Shown here one piece after another: positions 41,050 to 49,527 of a stretch of DNA of 64,000 nucleotides (the stretch's first letter is position 1; the number at the start of each line of letters is the position of its first letter). The position numbers and the translations under genes are program-made. The notes beneath the pieces were generated by a model. It did no database searches. It was given only the letters and a program-made list of their open reading frames with translations, and was not told where the DNA came from. The stretch covers positions 3,658,001 to 3,722,000 of the forward strand of contig NZ_CP025546.1 in the NCBI RefSeq assembly GCF_003614435.1, in the 5' to 3' direction. Origin of the DNA: Mycobacterium paragordonae. Its GTDB lineage: Bacteria; Actinomycetota; Actinomycetes; Mycobacteriales; Mycobacteriaceae.

Positions 41050-41646
41050 CTATGCCTTGCCGCTCCGTTCGATCCATTGGGACAGGGCGTCCTCCGTCGC
41101 CGCCGGCACTCCGACACCGGCAGCTTCGGCAGCCTGCTCGAACCGCTCGAGCAAGTCGGCCGACACGGACACGTTCAATCTCGAATGCGAAGGTTTGGCC
41201 TTGGCGGGCGGAGCGGCCGCCACGTGCTGGGCCGCGGTCGACTCCATGGTTTCCCGTAAGGCCGGCATCTCTTTTAGCAGGCGGGCGAGGTCGTCGCGGT
41301 CGATACGCAGCACCTCGGACGCTCCAATGGTGGTGACGGTTGCGGACCGCAATTGTCCACGGCGAAGCACGGATTCGCCGATCACTTCACCCGGGCCAAC
41401 CACAGCAACCCGGTCCGCACCGACGTATACCCCGGCCTCACCGCTGAGCAGAATGAAGCAGGCGTCCGACGGCGTCTTCTCGCGGATCAAAGGCCAGGGC
41501 TGAGACTGCGACGTGTGGCGCGCGGAGCGTACGAGGCGCTCCAGATCAGCGTCGGAGAACTTCTCGAATGTATTGAATTCGCGTAACCGCCGAACATCTC
41601 GCTCGATGTCGCGCTGCAGTTCCTCGTCCTCTTCCTTTTCCTTCAT
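41050..41646 (-). CDS. Cyclic nucleotide-binding domain protein with C-terminal ribbon-helix-helix-like region
   Basis: A 198-residue protein. ATG 41646 is preferred because AGGAG lies 7 bases upstream; ATG 41673 and 41715 are longer alternatives. After an acidic coiled-coil-like start (KEKEEDEELQRDIERDVRRL) residues 35-135 are a cNMP-binding fold: LLSGEAGVYVGADRVAVVGPGEVIGESVLRRGQ. The phosphate-cassette Arg that usually binds cAMP is less clear. The C-terminus SRLNVSVSADLLERFEQAA looks like a CopG-type ribbon-helix-helix. Its ligand and target are unknown. It is followed by the GGDEF gene on the same strand, suggesting a signalling operon. Confidence 0.8.
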   Translation of the reverse strand: MKEKEEDEELQRDIERDVRRLREFNTFEKFSDADLERLVRSARHTSQSQPWPLIREKTPSDACFILLSGEAGVYVGADRVAVVGPGEVIGESVLRRGQLRSATVTTIGASEVLRIDRDDLARLLKEMPALRETMESTAAQHVAAAPPAKAKPSHSRLNVSVSADLLERFEQAAEAAGVGVPAATEDALSQWIERSGKA

Positions 41647-41791
41647 TGCCGGCTCCTGATCGACGGTGACCATGACGTGGTGGAGCCTAACGCGATTTCG
41701 GCGCAATTCCGCCAAAGAATTTGGGGAAAAATGGTCGAGAATGGAGAATCAGCGGATGACGGCCTGAGCCGGCTTCTGACCCGTGGCACCA

Positions 41792-41797
41792 TATAAT
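41792..41797 (+). promoter_or_regulatory. Possible -10 element (TATAAT) upstream of the murQ fusion
   Basis: A perfect TATAAT lies 60 bases before the GTG chosen for the kinase-MurQ gene. No clear -35 is seen at the expected distance. It would give a leader of about 50 bases. Confidence 0.4.
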
Positions 41798-41856
41798 CGA
41801 GTTCGTTTGTGGCAGATGGCTTTTCACCTATTGGTTCAACCGAGGCAGGGAGGCAT

Positions 41857-43578
41857 GTGACGCGGTCACCGAGTGCAGCGGTGATTCTCGCGGTTGACGT
41901 CGGCAAGACATCGTGCCGCGCCGCGGTGAACGGTCGCAGGGCCGTCGGGCCGGGTGCTCCCGGGCTTGCGTCGCCCGGCGGGGCGCGCGCCGCCGAGTCC
42001 GCGATCCTGGCGGTCGCTCGCGAACTCGCTCCGGCCGACGAGGTGATAGTGGGTGCCGCCGGGGCGCTGACGGCACCAGATACCGTGCGCGCGTTGGGGT
42101 TTGCGCTGCTGGATTCGATGCCGGTAAAGCGCGTCACGGTCACCAGCGACGCCGTGCTCGCGCACGCCGGTGCGCTGGACGGGAAGCCGGGCGGCGTGCT
42201 GGTCGTCGGCACCGGTGTCGTGGCACTCGCCATCGGCGCCGACGGCACGCTCCGCACGGCTGACGGCTGGGGTCCGTGGCTGGGCGACGAGGGCGGTGGA
42301 GCGTGGATCGGCGCGGCGGGCCTGAGGGCCGCGCTCCGCGCCAGCGACGGTCGCGGTCCGGCTACTACCTTGCTGGAAGCCGCCGTCGTGCGGTTCGGCG
42401 CACCGCGGTCCTGGCCCGCGCACTTCACCGACGCCGCCACGCTGGGTTCCTTCGCGCCGGATGTTCTTGCTGCGCAGGACGACACCGTCGCGCGCGCGAT
42501 TGTCAGGGCCGCCGCCGAGGCGCTCGCCGCAACCGCCCGTGCCCTGGGCGACGGGCCGCTGGCGATGGTAGGGGGACTTGCCGGGTTCGACTCATTGCGT
42601 GACGGACTCGATCTCCAACCGGCTGCCGGCGACGCGCTCGACGGAGCATTACGGCTTGGACAGATCCACGAACCGCATCTGGTCCGCCTGCGTACGCCCA
42701 CCGTCCGGCACACGCTCGACGCACTCAGCACCGAGGCCGCCCGACCTGGCCTGGACGACCTCGACACGCGGCCCATCGGCGAGCTCGTCGCTCTGCTCGT
42801 CCGTGCCGAGGGCGAGGCCCACGGGGCGGTCGAAGCCGCAGTCCCGCAGATCGCCGTGGCAGCTGAGCTGATCACCGCACGGTTGGCGAGTGGCGGCCGC
42901 TTGATCTACGCCGGCGCGGGGACGCCCGGGCGGCTCGGCGTACTGGACGCAGCCGAATGCGGACCGACGTTCGGAACCAACCTCGTGCGCGGCGTAATTG
43001 CCGGCGGGCCAACGGCTTTGACCGACGCGATCGAAGGCGCCGAGGACCACTTCGATCCGGTCGATCTGGCCGATCTGACCGCCGCCGACGCGCTTGTCGG
43101 CATCACGGCGTCCGGCCGCACCCCGTATGTGCTGGGGGCGCTCGAGTACGCGCGGTCGCTGGGGGCACTAACCGTCGCGGTCGTCAACAATCCGGGCGCC
43201 GAAGCGGCCGCCGACCTGATGATCGAAGTGCTGACCGGCCCTGAGGTGCTGGCCGGCTCCACGCGGCTGACCGCTGGAACGGCGCAGAAGGTGGTCCTCA
43301 ACGCGCTGTCGACGAGCGTGATGATCGCTCTTGGCAAGGCATACGGGCCACGGATGGTCGATGTACGCGTGACCAACGAGAAGGTGCGACGCCGTGCGGT
43401 GCGGATGGTCCGCGACACGGCCGGGGTCGACGAGGGCATCGCGGCCGCGGCCCTGGACGCCGCGGGAGGCCACGCCAAGACCGCAATCGTCGCGCTGCTG
43501 GCAGGGGTCGACGCTGCTGAGGCCGCCAGCCGACTGGACCGGGCCAGTGGCCGTCTGCGCGAAGCGCTCCGGGATTGA
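41857..43578 (+). CDS. Sugar kinase-MurQ fusion (GlcNAc kinase-like and N-acetylmuramic acid 6-phosphate etherase)
   Basis: A 573-residue protein from GTG 41857, chosen for GGGAGG 4 bases upstream; GTG 41809 is the longer option. Residues 1-285 are a BadF/BadG-type ATPase fold: ILAVDVGKTSCRAAV (phosphate 1), VLVVGTGVVALAIGADG, GPWLGDEGGGAWIG. Residues 310-573 are MurQ: GGRLIYAGAGTPGRLG with the ECGPTFG Glu, GITASGRTPYVLGALEYARS, GPEVLAGSTRLTAGTAQK. The usual TSGRLG is TPGRLG here. MurQ splits MurNAc 6-phosphate into GlcNAc 6-phosphate and lactate. The kinase could phosphorylate the MurNAc or GlcNAc of recycled peptidoglycan. The fusion order is unusual to me. Confidence 0.9.
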   Translation: MTRSPSAAVILAVDVGKTSCRAAVNGRRAVGPGAPGLASPGGARAAESAILAVARELAPADEVIVGAAGALTAPDTVRALGFALLDSMPVKRVTVTSDAVLAHAGALDGKPGGVLVVGTGVVALAIGADGTLRTADGWGPWLGDEGGGAWIGAAGLRAALRASDGRGPATTLLEAAVVRFGAPRSWPAHFTDAATLGSFAPDVLAAQDDTVARAIVRAAAEALAATARALGDGPLAMVGGLAGFDSLRDGLDLQPAAGDALDGALRLGQIHEPHLVRLRTPTVRHTLDALSTEAARPGLDDLDTRPIGELVALLVRAEGEAHGAVEAAVPQIAVAAELITARLASGGRLIYAGAGTPGRLGVLDAAECGPTFGTNLVRGVIAGGPTALTDAIEGAEDHFDPVDLADLTAADALVGITASGRTPYVLGALEYARSLGALTVAVVNNPGAEAAADLMIEVLTGPEVLAGSTRLTAGTAQKVVLNALSTSVMIALGKAYGPRMVDVRVTNEKVRRRAVRMVRDTAGVDEGIAAAALDAAGGHAKTAIVALLAGVDAAEAASRLDRASGRLREALRD

Positions 43579-43603
43579 GGTGAGGCTGGATAGAGTTACC
43601 GCC

Positions 43604-43861
43604 GTGAAGAAGCTCGCACTTGCATTCCTGGCCACGGCCACCGCTACCGCTTTGCAGTTGGCGGTCGCGCCCTCGGCCAGCGCGAACATTTGTCCGGCCG
43701 CCGAAAACGGGGCGTCGGTCAACCTCGCCGACTGCCCGATCGGCAGCATCGCTGCGGCGGACGCGCTGGATGAGGCGCGACAGCGTTGGCAAGGCCGGCC
43801 GCCTTGCTACACCCGCGAGGGCGTGCCGTACTACACGCCCGGCGACGCGCCCTGCGCCTGA
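43604..43861 (+). CDS. Small exported protein
   Basis: An 85-residue protein from GTG 43604. A signal peptide (KKLALAFLATATATALQLAV, cleaved near SASA-N) precedes a mature part with four Cys (NICPAAENG, ADCPIGS, PPCYTREG, APCA). It resembles small mycobacterial exported proteins of unknown function. Near the end is GVPYYTPGDAP. It starts 26 bases after the MurQ fusion stop and may be transcribed with it. Confidence 0.75.
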   Translation: MKKLALAFLATATATALQLAVAPSASANICPAAENGASVNLADCPIGSIAAADALDEARQRWQGRPPCYTREGVPYYTPGDAPCA

Positions 43862-43947
43862 CTCGTCCGCGCCCTCCCGATCAAACCCTGTACCCAGCTG
43901 AAACTTCGGCGCACAATTGGGGTGTCCGTTTGATCTGGGGAGCCGCG

Positions 43948-44415
43948 ATGAGCGAGCAACTTAACGACTTTTTCGGCGAGATCTTCCGCCGGTACTTCAT
44001 CCCCGCCATCGACACGTATCCACGGAAGGGACGCGCCCTCGTCGGTAAGTTGCTGGCCCTCACCGACGACGTCCCGGACCGGCTGGCGCAGAGCCGACAC
44101 GCCGCGATCGCGTGGGGGAGGGCCGAGACCCCTGGCGCCAGAATCACCTCGGAGCTGTTCGTGACGACCCAACACGGACTGATGTACGCGGCCCGGCTCA
44201 CCGAGTCGCGACGGGCGCTGTACTACCTGGCGACACCGCACGGGCTGTTCGATCCGTTCGTCGAGCAAGTCGACACAGCCGAACTGCCCTCAGAAACAAC
44301 CGTTTTGGTGGACAACCGGATGGAGCGCGACCTCGCGTCGGCTCACCCGATGGACGCCGCGTTGCGCCGAATCCTCGACGAGCACCTGGCGCTGCGGGTG
44401 GATCTGCCGGTCTAG
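43948..44415 (+). CDS. Conserved hypothetical protein
   Basis: A 155-residue soluble protein from ATG 43948 with GGGGAG upstream. It opens MSEQLNDFFGEIFRRYFIP. I recognise no domain. It has no signal peptide or membrane segment. Its composition and codon usage look like an ordinary mycobacterial gene. Its stop overlaps the convergent FKBP lipoprotein gene by 4 bases. Confidence 0.75.
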   Translation: MSEQLNDFFGEIFRRYFIPAIDTYPRKGRALVGKLLALTDDVPDRLAQSRHAAIAWGRAETPGARITSELFVTTQHGLMYAARLTESRRALYYLATPHGLFDPFVEQVDTAELPSETTVLVDNRMERDLASAHPMDAALRRILDEHLALRVDLPV

Positions 44416-45056
44416 CTCGAGGCGCTGAGGATCTTGATGGCGAAGATGAGGGTGTCGCCCGGCCGGATCCCGGCGCTGGGCTGACCATCGGGGTAGCCAT
44501 CCGCCGACGTCATCGCGACGGCGACCGTAGAGCCGACCTTCTGGCCCGCGATGGCCTTCTGGAAGCCGGGCACGACCCCGGTGAGCGGGAAGTCAACCGG
44601 GGCGCCGCGCTCGTAGGTCGTGTCGAACACCGACCCGTCGCGCCCGTTGACGCCCATGTAGCAGACGGAAACCCGGGCGGTGTTGGAGACCACCGGACCG
44701 TCTCCCGCCCGCAGCGTGTGAACCTGAGTCTGCGCAACGCTGAACGGCGCCGTCACCGTGACGCGTGGAGCGGTCGCATCGGTGGACCCGGTGACGGCGA
44801 CGCTGCCGGTGGTGCCGGCCAGCGTCCACTCGGGTGTGCCGCCGTTTTGCGGAGCGACCGTCGGGCAGGCGCCGGCGACCGTCGGTGTGGCGGGCGCGGA
44901 GGGACGGGTGTACAGGTCGGAGATTGACGACGTAGTCGGCGAGTTAGACGACGATGTGTTGGTAGGGGAGCCGCATGCGGTGACTGTCAGAAAGGAAGCG
45001 GCGCAGACAGCGAGCGTGAGGACCGGAGACACCCGAGGAAGATTCACCGGTGCCAC
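44412..45056 (-). CDS. FKBP-type peptidyl-prolyl isomerase lipoprotein
   Basis: A 214-residue protein from GTG 45056. The signal peptide ends in a lipobox (FLTVTAC), and a Ser/Thr-rich linker follows. The FKBP domain (about residues 100-214) has VSVCYMGVNGRDGSVFDTTY, PVDFPLTGVVPGFQKAIAGQ and GIRPGDTLIFAIKIL, the usual active-site and binding strands. It probably assists folding at the cell surface. Confidence 0.9.
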   Translation of the reverse strand: MAPVNLPRVSPVLTLAVCAASFLTVTACGSPTNTSSSNSPTTSSISDLYTRPSAPATPTVAGACPTVAPQNGGTPEWTLAGTTGSVAVTGSTDATAPRVTVTAPFSVAQTQVHTLRAGDGPVVSNTARVSVCYMGVNGRDGSVFDTTYERGAPVDFPLTGVVPGFQKAIAGQKVGSTVAVAMTSADGYPDGQPSAGIRPGDTLIFAIKILSASS

Positions 45057-45079
45057 GCTACAGATGCCGCCTTGCGGGC

Positions 45080-45679
45080 TTAACGAAGGATCGCGACCAG
45101 GAAGTCCGAGTCGTCGCCGAACGGTCGCAGGTCCCAGGTGGACAGCAGCAGGTCCGTGGTGAATCCGGCTTCCTGCGCGTCATTGAGGAAGTCACCGAAC
45201 TCGTAGTTGCGACCGGCGCCGAAGCCGATCACCGCTCGGCCGCCGCCGGCCAGATGCGCCCGCAATCGGGCAAGCACGCGGACCCGGGTGCTCGGTGCGA
45301 GAAAGGTCATCACATTGCCGGCGGAGACGATCACGTCGAACGGGTCGGTGATGCCCTGTGCCGGTAGGTCGAGTTCGGCCAGGTCGGCGACCACCCAGCG
45401 GGGTCCGGGATGGTCCTGCTGGGCGGCCTCGATGAGGACGGGGTCGACGTCGACGCCGACGACCCGGTGGCCGAGCGATGCCAAATATCCGCCGATGCGG
45501 CCGGGGCCGCAGCCGGCGTCGAGGATGCGGGCACCGCGGGGCGCCACCGCGTCTACCAGGCGTGCTTCACCGACCAGATCGTCACCGGCGCGCGCCATGG
45601 ACCGGAAGCGTTCGACGTACCAGTGCGAGTGCCCGGGGTCCGCCGCGACCTTTTGCATCCAGAGACTTTGATCGGCCAT
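45080..45679 (-). CDS. Class I SAM-dependent methyltransferase
   Basis: A 199-residue protein from ATG 45679; upstream ATGs in frame exist at 45688 and 45703. ILDAGCGPGRIGGYLASLGH is motif I, VVGVDVDPVLIEAA the acidic loop, and DPFDVIVSAGNVMTFLAPS motif II. It is a small soluble methyltransferase; the substrate is unknown. It follows the heme oxygenase-like (HugZ) gene on the same strand, 60 bases downstream. Confidence 0.88.
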   Translation of the reverse strand: MADQSLWMQKVAADPGHSHWYVERFRSMARAGDDLVGEARLVDAVAPRGARILDAGCGPGRIGGYLASLGHRVVGVDVDPVLIEAAQQDHPGPRWVVADLAELDLPAQGITDPFDVIVSAGNVMTFLAPSTRVRVLARLRAHLAGGGRAVIGFGAGRNYEFGDFLNDAQEAGFTTDLLLSTWDLRPFGDDSDFLVAILR

Positions 45680-45739
45680 GTAACTCATTGTCCCAAGTGG
45701 CACGGCGGGACCCGTCCGCGACCGACCATGTTCGGCGGG

Positions 45740-46489
45740 CTAACGCCGCCGTAGCGCGGCGCGCGCCAAATCTGCTGTCGCCGAACGCAATTGATCGGGA
45801 GAGTCCAGCGCCGAGGGAAAATCGACGCGGGCGCGGGCTTCGCCGCGCGCAGTGCGCACCCGCAGGTGCAATCCGTATCGGTCGATGCTGGCGCATTCCG
45901 CGGAATCGGTGTCCGGATAGCCCCCGAAAGCCCGGGCCATCGCCACCAGAGCGTCGGCGTGATCGGCATTGAGATGCGCAAGGGCGCGGGCTGACCCGAG
46001 CGCAACCGGATCCGGCGCGGCAGCGTGGTAGTCCTTGCCGGTGACCGACTCCATACGGCCGTATCCGCCCACCCAGCGCACCCGCTGGACCTGAAGCAGC
46101 CACAGGGTGAAATCGCTGAAGTCCAGATAGGAATGGGCGCCCGGCACCGCGTCCAGGTATGCCTGGCGAGCTGCGTCCGATTCAGCGACCGCGGGACGGG
46201 TGACCGTCCCGGCCAGGGTCACGCGGCTGCCGGCCAACGGGTCGGTGTCGTCGCTAGCCGCCACGATCGACATGCTTGCCCGCGGGTCTCCGGCCAGGTT
46301 GCGGCCGTGCTCGGCAAGGTTCGATACGCACAGAACCGGCGTCCCACCGACGAGTCCGTAGGCCACCAGTGAAGCCCAAGGGTCGCCGTCAGCAGTCAGC
46401 GTGGCCAGCGTCGCGGCATTCGCGGCGGCAGCGATGGTGCGCGCCGCCTCCGCTGCCGACGGGCCACCGCCCTGCGCTTGAACCGTCAC
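45740..46489 (-). CDS. HugZ-like pyridoxamine 5'-phosphate oxidase family protein with DUF2470
   Basis: A 249-residue protein from GTG 46489. The N-terminal split barrel has ATLATLTADGDPWASLVAYG and NLAGDPRASMSIVAASDD. The C-terminal part has LAHLNADHADALVAMARAF, the DUF2470 region with His residues found in HugZ heme-binding proteins. It may bind FMN, F420 or heme. Function in this organism is unknown. Confidence 0.85.
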   Translation of the reverse strand: MTVQAQGGGPSAAEAARTIAAAANAATLATLTADGDPWASLVAYGLVGGTPVLCVSNLAEHGRNLAGDPRASMSIVAASDDTDPLAGSRVTLAGTVTRPAVAESDAARQAYLDAVPGAHSYLDFSDFTLWLLQVQRVRWVGGYGRMESVTGKDYHAAAPDPVALGSARALAHLNADHADALVAMARAFGGYPDTDSAECASIDRYGLHLRVRTARGEARARVDFPSALDSPDQLRSATADLARAALRRR

Positions 46490-46557
46490 GCAGGCGAGGT
46501 TACGCGTCGGGGCGTGCCGGTTGTCGGGCAATGGCGTCCTGTTTAGCTCGTGGAAAT

Positions 46558-47187
46558 TCAGGCTGGGGCGGTCCTGGGTGAGACGTGTTTCGGCAACACC
46601 AGTAAAGCCGCGATCAGGAAACACAGTGCCCCGACGAACGTACCGATGTTGGCCAGCCAGGCGTCCTCGGTGATGCCCTTCTTTGTGATGAAGGCGCCGG
46701 CTGCCGAAACACCGAATGCGATCGAGCCAATCATGTTGATCCATGCGGCCAACCAATCACGTGACTTCAGTTGAAAGATGCCGACCACGAGGGATACCGC
46801 CCCAACCCCCAGGACCCCGCTTACCAGAAAGGCGACCGAGCCGGCCGCGTCCGGCCCCCAGACGAAGTGCCGGCGGGAGGGCAGTCGATGCGCCCACAAC
46901 GCTGCGCCCGTGCTGACGTTGAAGCACAGGGTGCCCCCGAACTGCGTTGCCGCGGAGAGCCATTCAGCACGTATCGATGGTGTTGCCCAGGACCGATCCA
47001 TCGACGGCCGACTGAGCACCAGCTGGAGGAGTGCCGCGCTGGTGAAAAACCACGAGCCGACGTAGCAGAGCAGATTGGTGGCGCCGGCTCCGCCGACCAT
47101 GGCGAACCCCGGAGCCGTGGCGATCGCAAACAAGGACGAACCGATCGCGAACAACCAGCACTGGGTCCGCAGTATCTCAGAATTCAT
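46558..47187 (-). CDS. Multi-pass membrane protein, YrhK-like
   Basis: A 209-residue protein with about six hydrophobic segments, for example WLFAIGSSLFAIATAPG, LCYVGSWFFTSAALLQLV, FLVSGVLGVGAVSLVVG and MIGSIAFGVSAAGAF. The loops PSIRAEWLSAATQFGGTL and KSRDWLAAWINM fit the YrhK membrane domain. The function is unknown. It reads toward the HugZ gene on the same strand, with 68 bases between. Confidence 0.7.
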   Translation of the reverse strand: MNSEILRTQCWLFAIGSSLFAIATAPGFAMVGGAGATNLLCYVGSWFFTSAALLQLVLSRPSMDRSWATPSIRAEWLSAATQFGGTLCFNVSTGAALWAHRLPSRRHFVWGPDAAGSVAFLVSGVLGVGAVSLVVGIFQLKSRDWLAAWINMIGSIAFGVSAAGAFITKKGITEDAWLANIGTFVGALCFLIAALLVLPKHVSPRTAPA

Positions 47188-47372
47188 GGTGTCAGTAACC
47201 CGCGAATCCTACAAAATGCAACGCCGCCGCCGGCCGGTCCGGGTGTTACGCGGGACCGCTCAACTGCCGACGGCCCAGAACATTTCACTACGGTCTCGGT
47301 TGCGCAAAGGTGCTGCACCGTAGCCGCGAGGCGACGGCCGATGTCGCCCACTGGACTTTAGGGTTATTTCTT

Positions 47373-47801
47373 ATGGCCGGACTGGGCAGACGTGCGAAGC
47401 GCTGGCGCACAGCGCTTCACGTGACCGTGTCGGCATTGATGGTAGCCATCTCGGGAGTCGCCATTGCGCCGGTGGCTCATGCGGCGGCGGCAGTGGCCAC
47501 GCTGAGGGTGACATCGACGTGGCAGACCGGTTTTATCGCCAGCTTCACGATCACCAACATGAGCATGGCGCCGCTTTCCGACTGGAGGCTCGAATTCGAC
47601 ATGCCCGCAGGGCAGTCCGTCATCCACACGTGGAACAGCGCCGCTGCGCAAGCCGGTACGCACTGGGTGATCACCCCCGCGAATTGGAATCGCATGATTG
47701 CACCCGGCGGTTCAGCTACGGGCGGTATGAGGGGCGTGCTGAGCGGCACGTATACGGCTCCGTCGAATTGCGTGCTCAACGGGCAGGTTCCCTGCAGCTA
47801 A
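47373..47801 (+). CDS. Secreted CBM2 (cellulose-binding-like) protein, Rv1987-like
   Basis: A 142-residue protein from ATG 47373. A signal peptide (HVTVSALMVAISGVAIAPVA) precedes a CBM2 domain: TGFIASFTITNMSMAPLSDW, the Trp-containing WRLEFDMPAG, WVITPANWN and the final Cys pair (NCVLNGQVPC). Length and layout match Rv1987 of M. tuberculosis, annotated as possible chitinase from memory. It has no catalytic domain, so it probably only binds polysaccharide. Confidence 0.9.
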   Translation: MAGLGRRAKRWRTALHVTVSALMVAISGVAIAPVAHAAAAVATLRVTSTWQTGFIASFTITNMSMAPLSDWRLEFDMPAGQSVIHTWNSAAAQAGTHWVITPANWNRMIAPGGSATGGMRGVLSGTYTAPSNCVLNGQVPCS

Positions 47802-47828
47802 CACCGCTGGGGTGGCTGCGCTGATGTG

Positions 47829-48659
47829 TCAGCCGATCGGCCGCCACGCGCCGACGACAGCTTCCCGGTACCAGCCCACTCGATCGCGAATCTGCACCCC
47901 GACGCGATTCTGGGCGTTCACTCGGCTGTCGAGGATGTGCCCGTCGTCGAGGTAGATCACCACGTGCGAAGCACGGCCGGCATCGCCGTTGGGATGCAGG
48001 TAAACCAGATCTCCGGGTTCGAACGGACCTTGTTGGGGAATGCGCCCGCCCATGGGACCGGCCGTTCCGTCTGCCTGCCGGTGGACGTCACCACCGAATT
48101 TGATTCCCAGACCGTAGTTGTAGACCCAGGCGGTGAAATTCGAGCAATCCAATCCTCTGCCCGGACTCCAAGCGGTTGGCCCATCGGGGTTGTCAGGGTC
48201 TGGATTATCTTCCGGGGCACCGGCATACGTCGAGGTCGTCGGGTCCCACCCGGGAATGTGGTGGTGCCGGTACTGCAATCCCAGCGCGTTGCCGGGTGCG
48301 TAGATATAGCGCATGGCAACAGCCAGGACGCGTTCCTGCTTCCACGTTCTGGAATTGCACTGCGCACCTTGCGGAATCACCGGCGCCGGCAGATTGTCCG
48401 CCGCCGGTCCCCATCCGTGGTTGGCGTAGTGGCCCTGGGCATCGGTCCGATACCAGTCGGCTGAAGGCTCGTGAGACTCAGGCAGTTGGTCGCGGCCGGC
48501 GAAATCCGCCGTCAAGGAAGGCCACGAGCAGGAGAACGGGTAGGCAAAATCTCCGTTACCGGCTCTGGCGAGCCCGACGGGTAAGAAGACGGCGATGGCC
48601 GACAGCGCGACAGAAAGCGCCGACCGAACCGAGCAGAGAAGCTGTCTCCGACGCGTCAT
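47829..48659 (-). CDS. Exported NlpC/P60 family protein
   Basis: A 276-residue protein from ATG 48659; longer starts exist at 48683 and 48698. The signal peptide (SVALSAIAVFLPVGLARA) precedes the mature part. GLDCSNFTAWVYN holds the catalytic Cys and ASHVVIYL the catalytic His. PFEPGDLVYLHPNGDAG precedes the His, as in NlpC/P60. It should cleave peptides of peptidoglycan or a related molecule outside the membrane. The first 140 residues are not a known domain. Confidence 0.85.
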   Translation of the reverse strand: MTRRRQLLCSVRSALSVALSAIAVFLPVGLARAGNGDFAYPFSCSWPSLTADFAGRDQLPESHEPSADWYRTDAQGHYANHGWGPAADNLPAPVIPQGAQCNSRTWKQERVLAVAMRYIYAPGNALGLQYRHHHIPGWDPTTSTYAGAPEDNPDPDNPDGPTAWSPGRGLDCSNFTAWVYNYGLGIKFGGDVHRQADGTAGPMGGRIPQQGPFEPGDLVYLHPNGDAGRASHVVIYLDDGHILDSRVNAQNRVGVQIRDRVGWYREAVVGAWRPIG

Positions 48660-48735
48660 CAGATCCCCTGCGTATCGAGCCATCACCCAGCAGACCAATG
48701 CTAGGCGGGACGAACTGGGCGTCGACGCATTTCTT

Positions 48736-49416
48736 TCAGGGGAGTGGCCGAACAGTCCTTGCGGTGTGGCCGATCCAGGTGAAGAGCAGCAGGGGTATAG
48801 CCCAGACCGTCAGAGGACCTTGCAGCGACAGAGGACCGCTGGGTGCGATGAACGCGATCATGAGGAGAACATGTCCGGCGGCCGCGACGGCTGCGATGTG
48901 CGCAGTTGATCGCCGCAGCACCCGATATCGGTAGACCGCAATGGCAAAGCATCCCAGAGCCACCGCGGCGGGGATCCCTGACATTGCCAGGAGACCCAGG
49001 GTGAGGTCGTACAGCAATGCTGATATTTCGGCACCGCGGGGTCGATACAACAGGAGATTGAACGCGGTGAATCCGCTGAGTATCAGCGTCACCATTCCGA
49101 TGATCCCGAGGCTGAACCCGGTGGGTAGCGGCGATTCGGCAGGCAACTGGCTGCGGAGACGAGTCCATAGTGCCGCTCCGAAGACGATCCAGAGTCCGAC
49201 ACCCACGGTGTAAAGAACCTGGGTCGCAACCAGTCGGTCATGGTGGTTTGCTGCCCAGCGCGCGATGTCGGCACCCGACGTGTGCGTCGCGGGTACCAAC
49301 CAGATTGGGTAGATGGGAATGGCGACCGCTGGGACGACAACGCCCAGCGTGCCGGTCCACCGTGCCAGGGATGCAGAACCGTCTTGGTGCTTTTCAAGGC
49401 GCGTTCCTTGAGTCAT
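48736..49416 (-). CDS. Multi-pass membrane protein, TetR-linked
   Basis: A 226-residue protein from ATG 49416 with a strong GGGAGGGG upstream. It has six or seven hydrophobic segments, for example GVVVPAVAIPIYPIWLVPA, GVGLWIVFGAALW, GIIGMVTLILSGFTAFNLLL, and WAIPLLLFTWIG at the end. The layout resembles DUF4386-type membrane proteins. It diverges from a TetR gene with a perfect operator between them, so it is likely controlled by that regulator. The substrate or role is unknown. Confidence 0.75.
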   Translation of the reverse strand: MTQGTRLEKHQDGSASLARWTGTLGVVVPAVAIPIYPIWLVPATHTSGADIARWAANHHDRLVATQVLYTVGVGLWIVFGAALWTRLRSQLPAESPLPTGFSLGIIGMVTLILSGFTAFNLLLYRPRGAEISALLYDLTLGLLAMSGIPAAVALGCFAIAVYRYRVLRRSTAHIAAVAAAGHVLLMIAFIAPSGPLSLQGPLTVWAIPLLLFTWIGHTARTVRPLP

Positions 49417-49438
49417 TTTCCCCTCCCGAGCAACTTCA

Positions 49439-49471
49439 CTTACCAGTGGATAGATACCTTCCACTGGTAAG
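49439..49471. promoter_or_regulatory. TetR operator (perfect inverted repeat)
   Basis: CTTACCAGTGGA (49439-49450) and TCCACTGGTAAG (49460-49471) are perfect 12-base arms separated by 9 bases. They lie between the divergent membrane-protein and TetR genes, 23 bases from the first start and 56 from the second, so a bound TetR dimer could block both promoters. Confidence 0.8.
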
Positions 49472-49527
49472 ACTGCAGGATATGGCAGAACTTATCAATG
49501 GTCAGTTTCGTCGGTAGAGTGCCGTGC

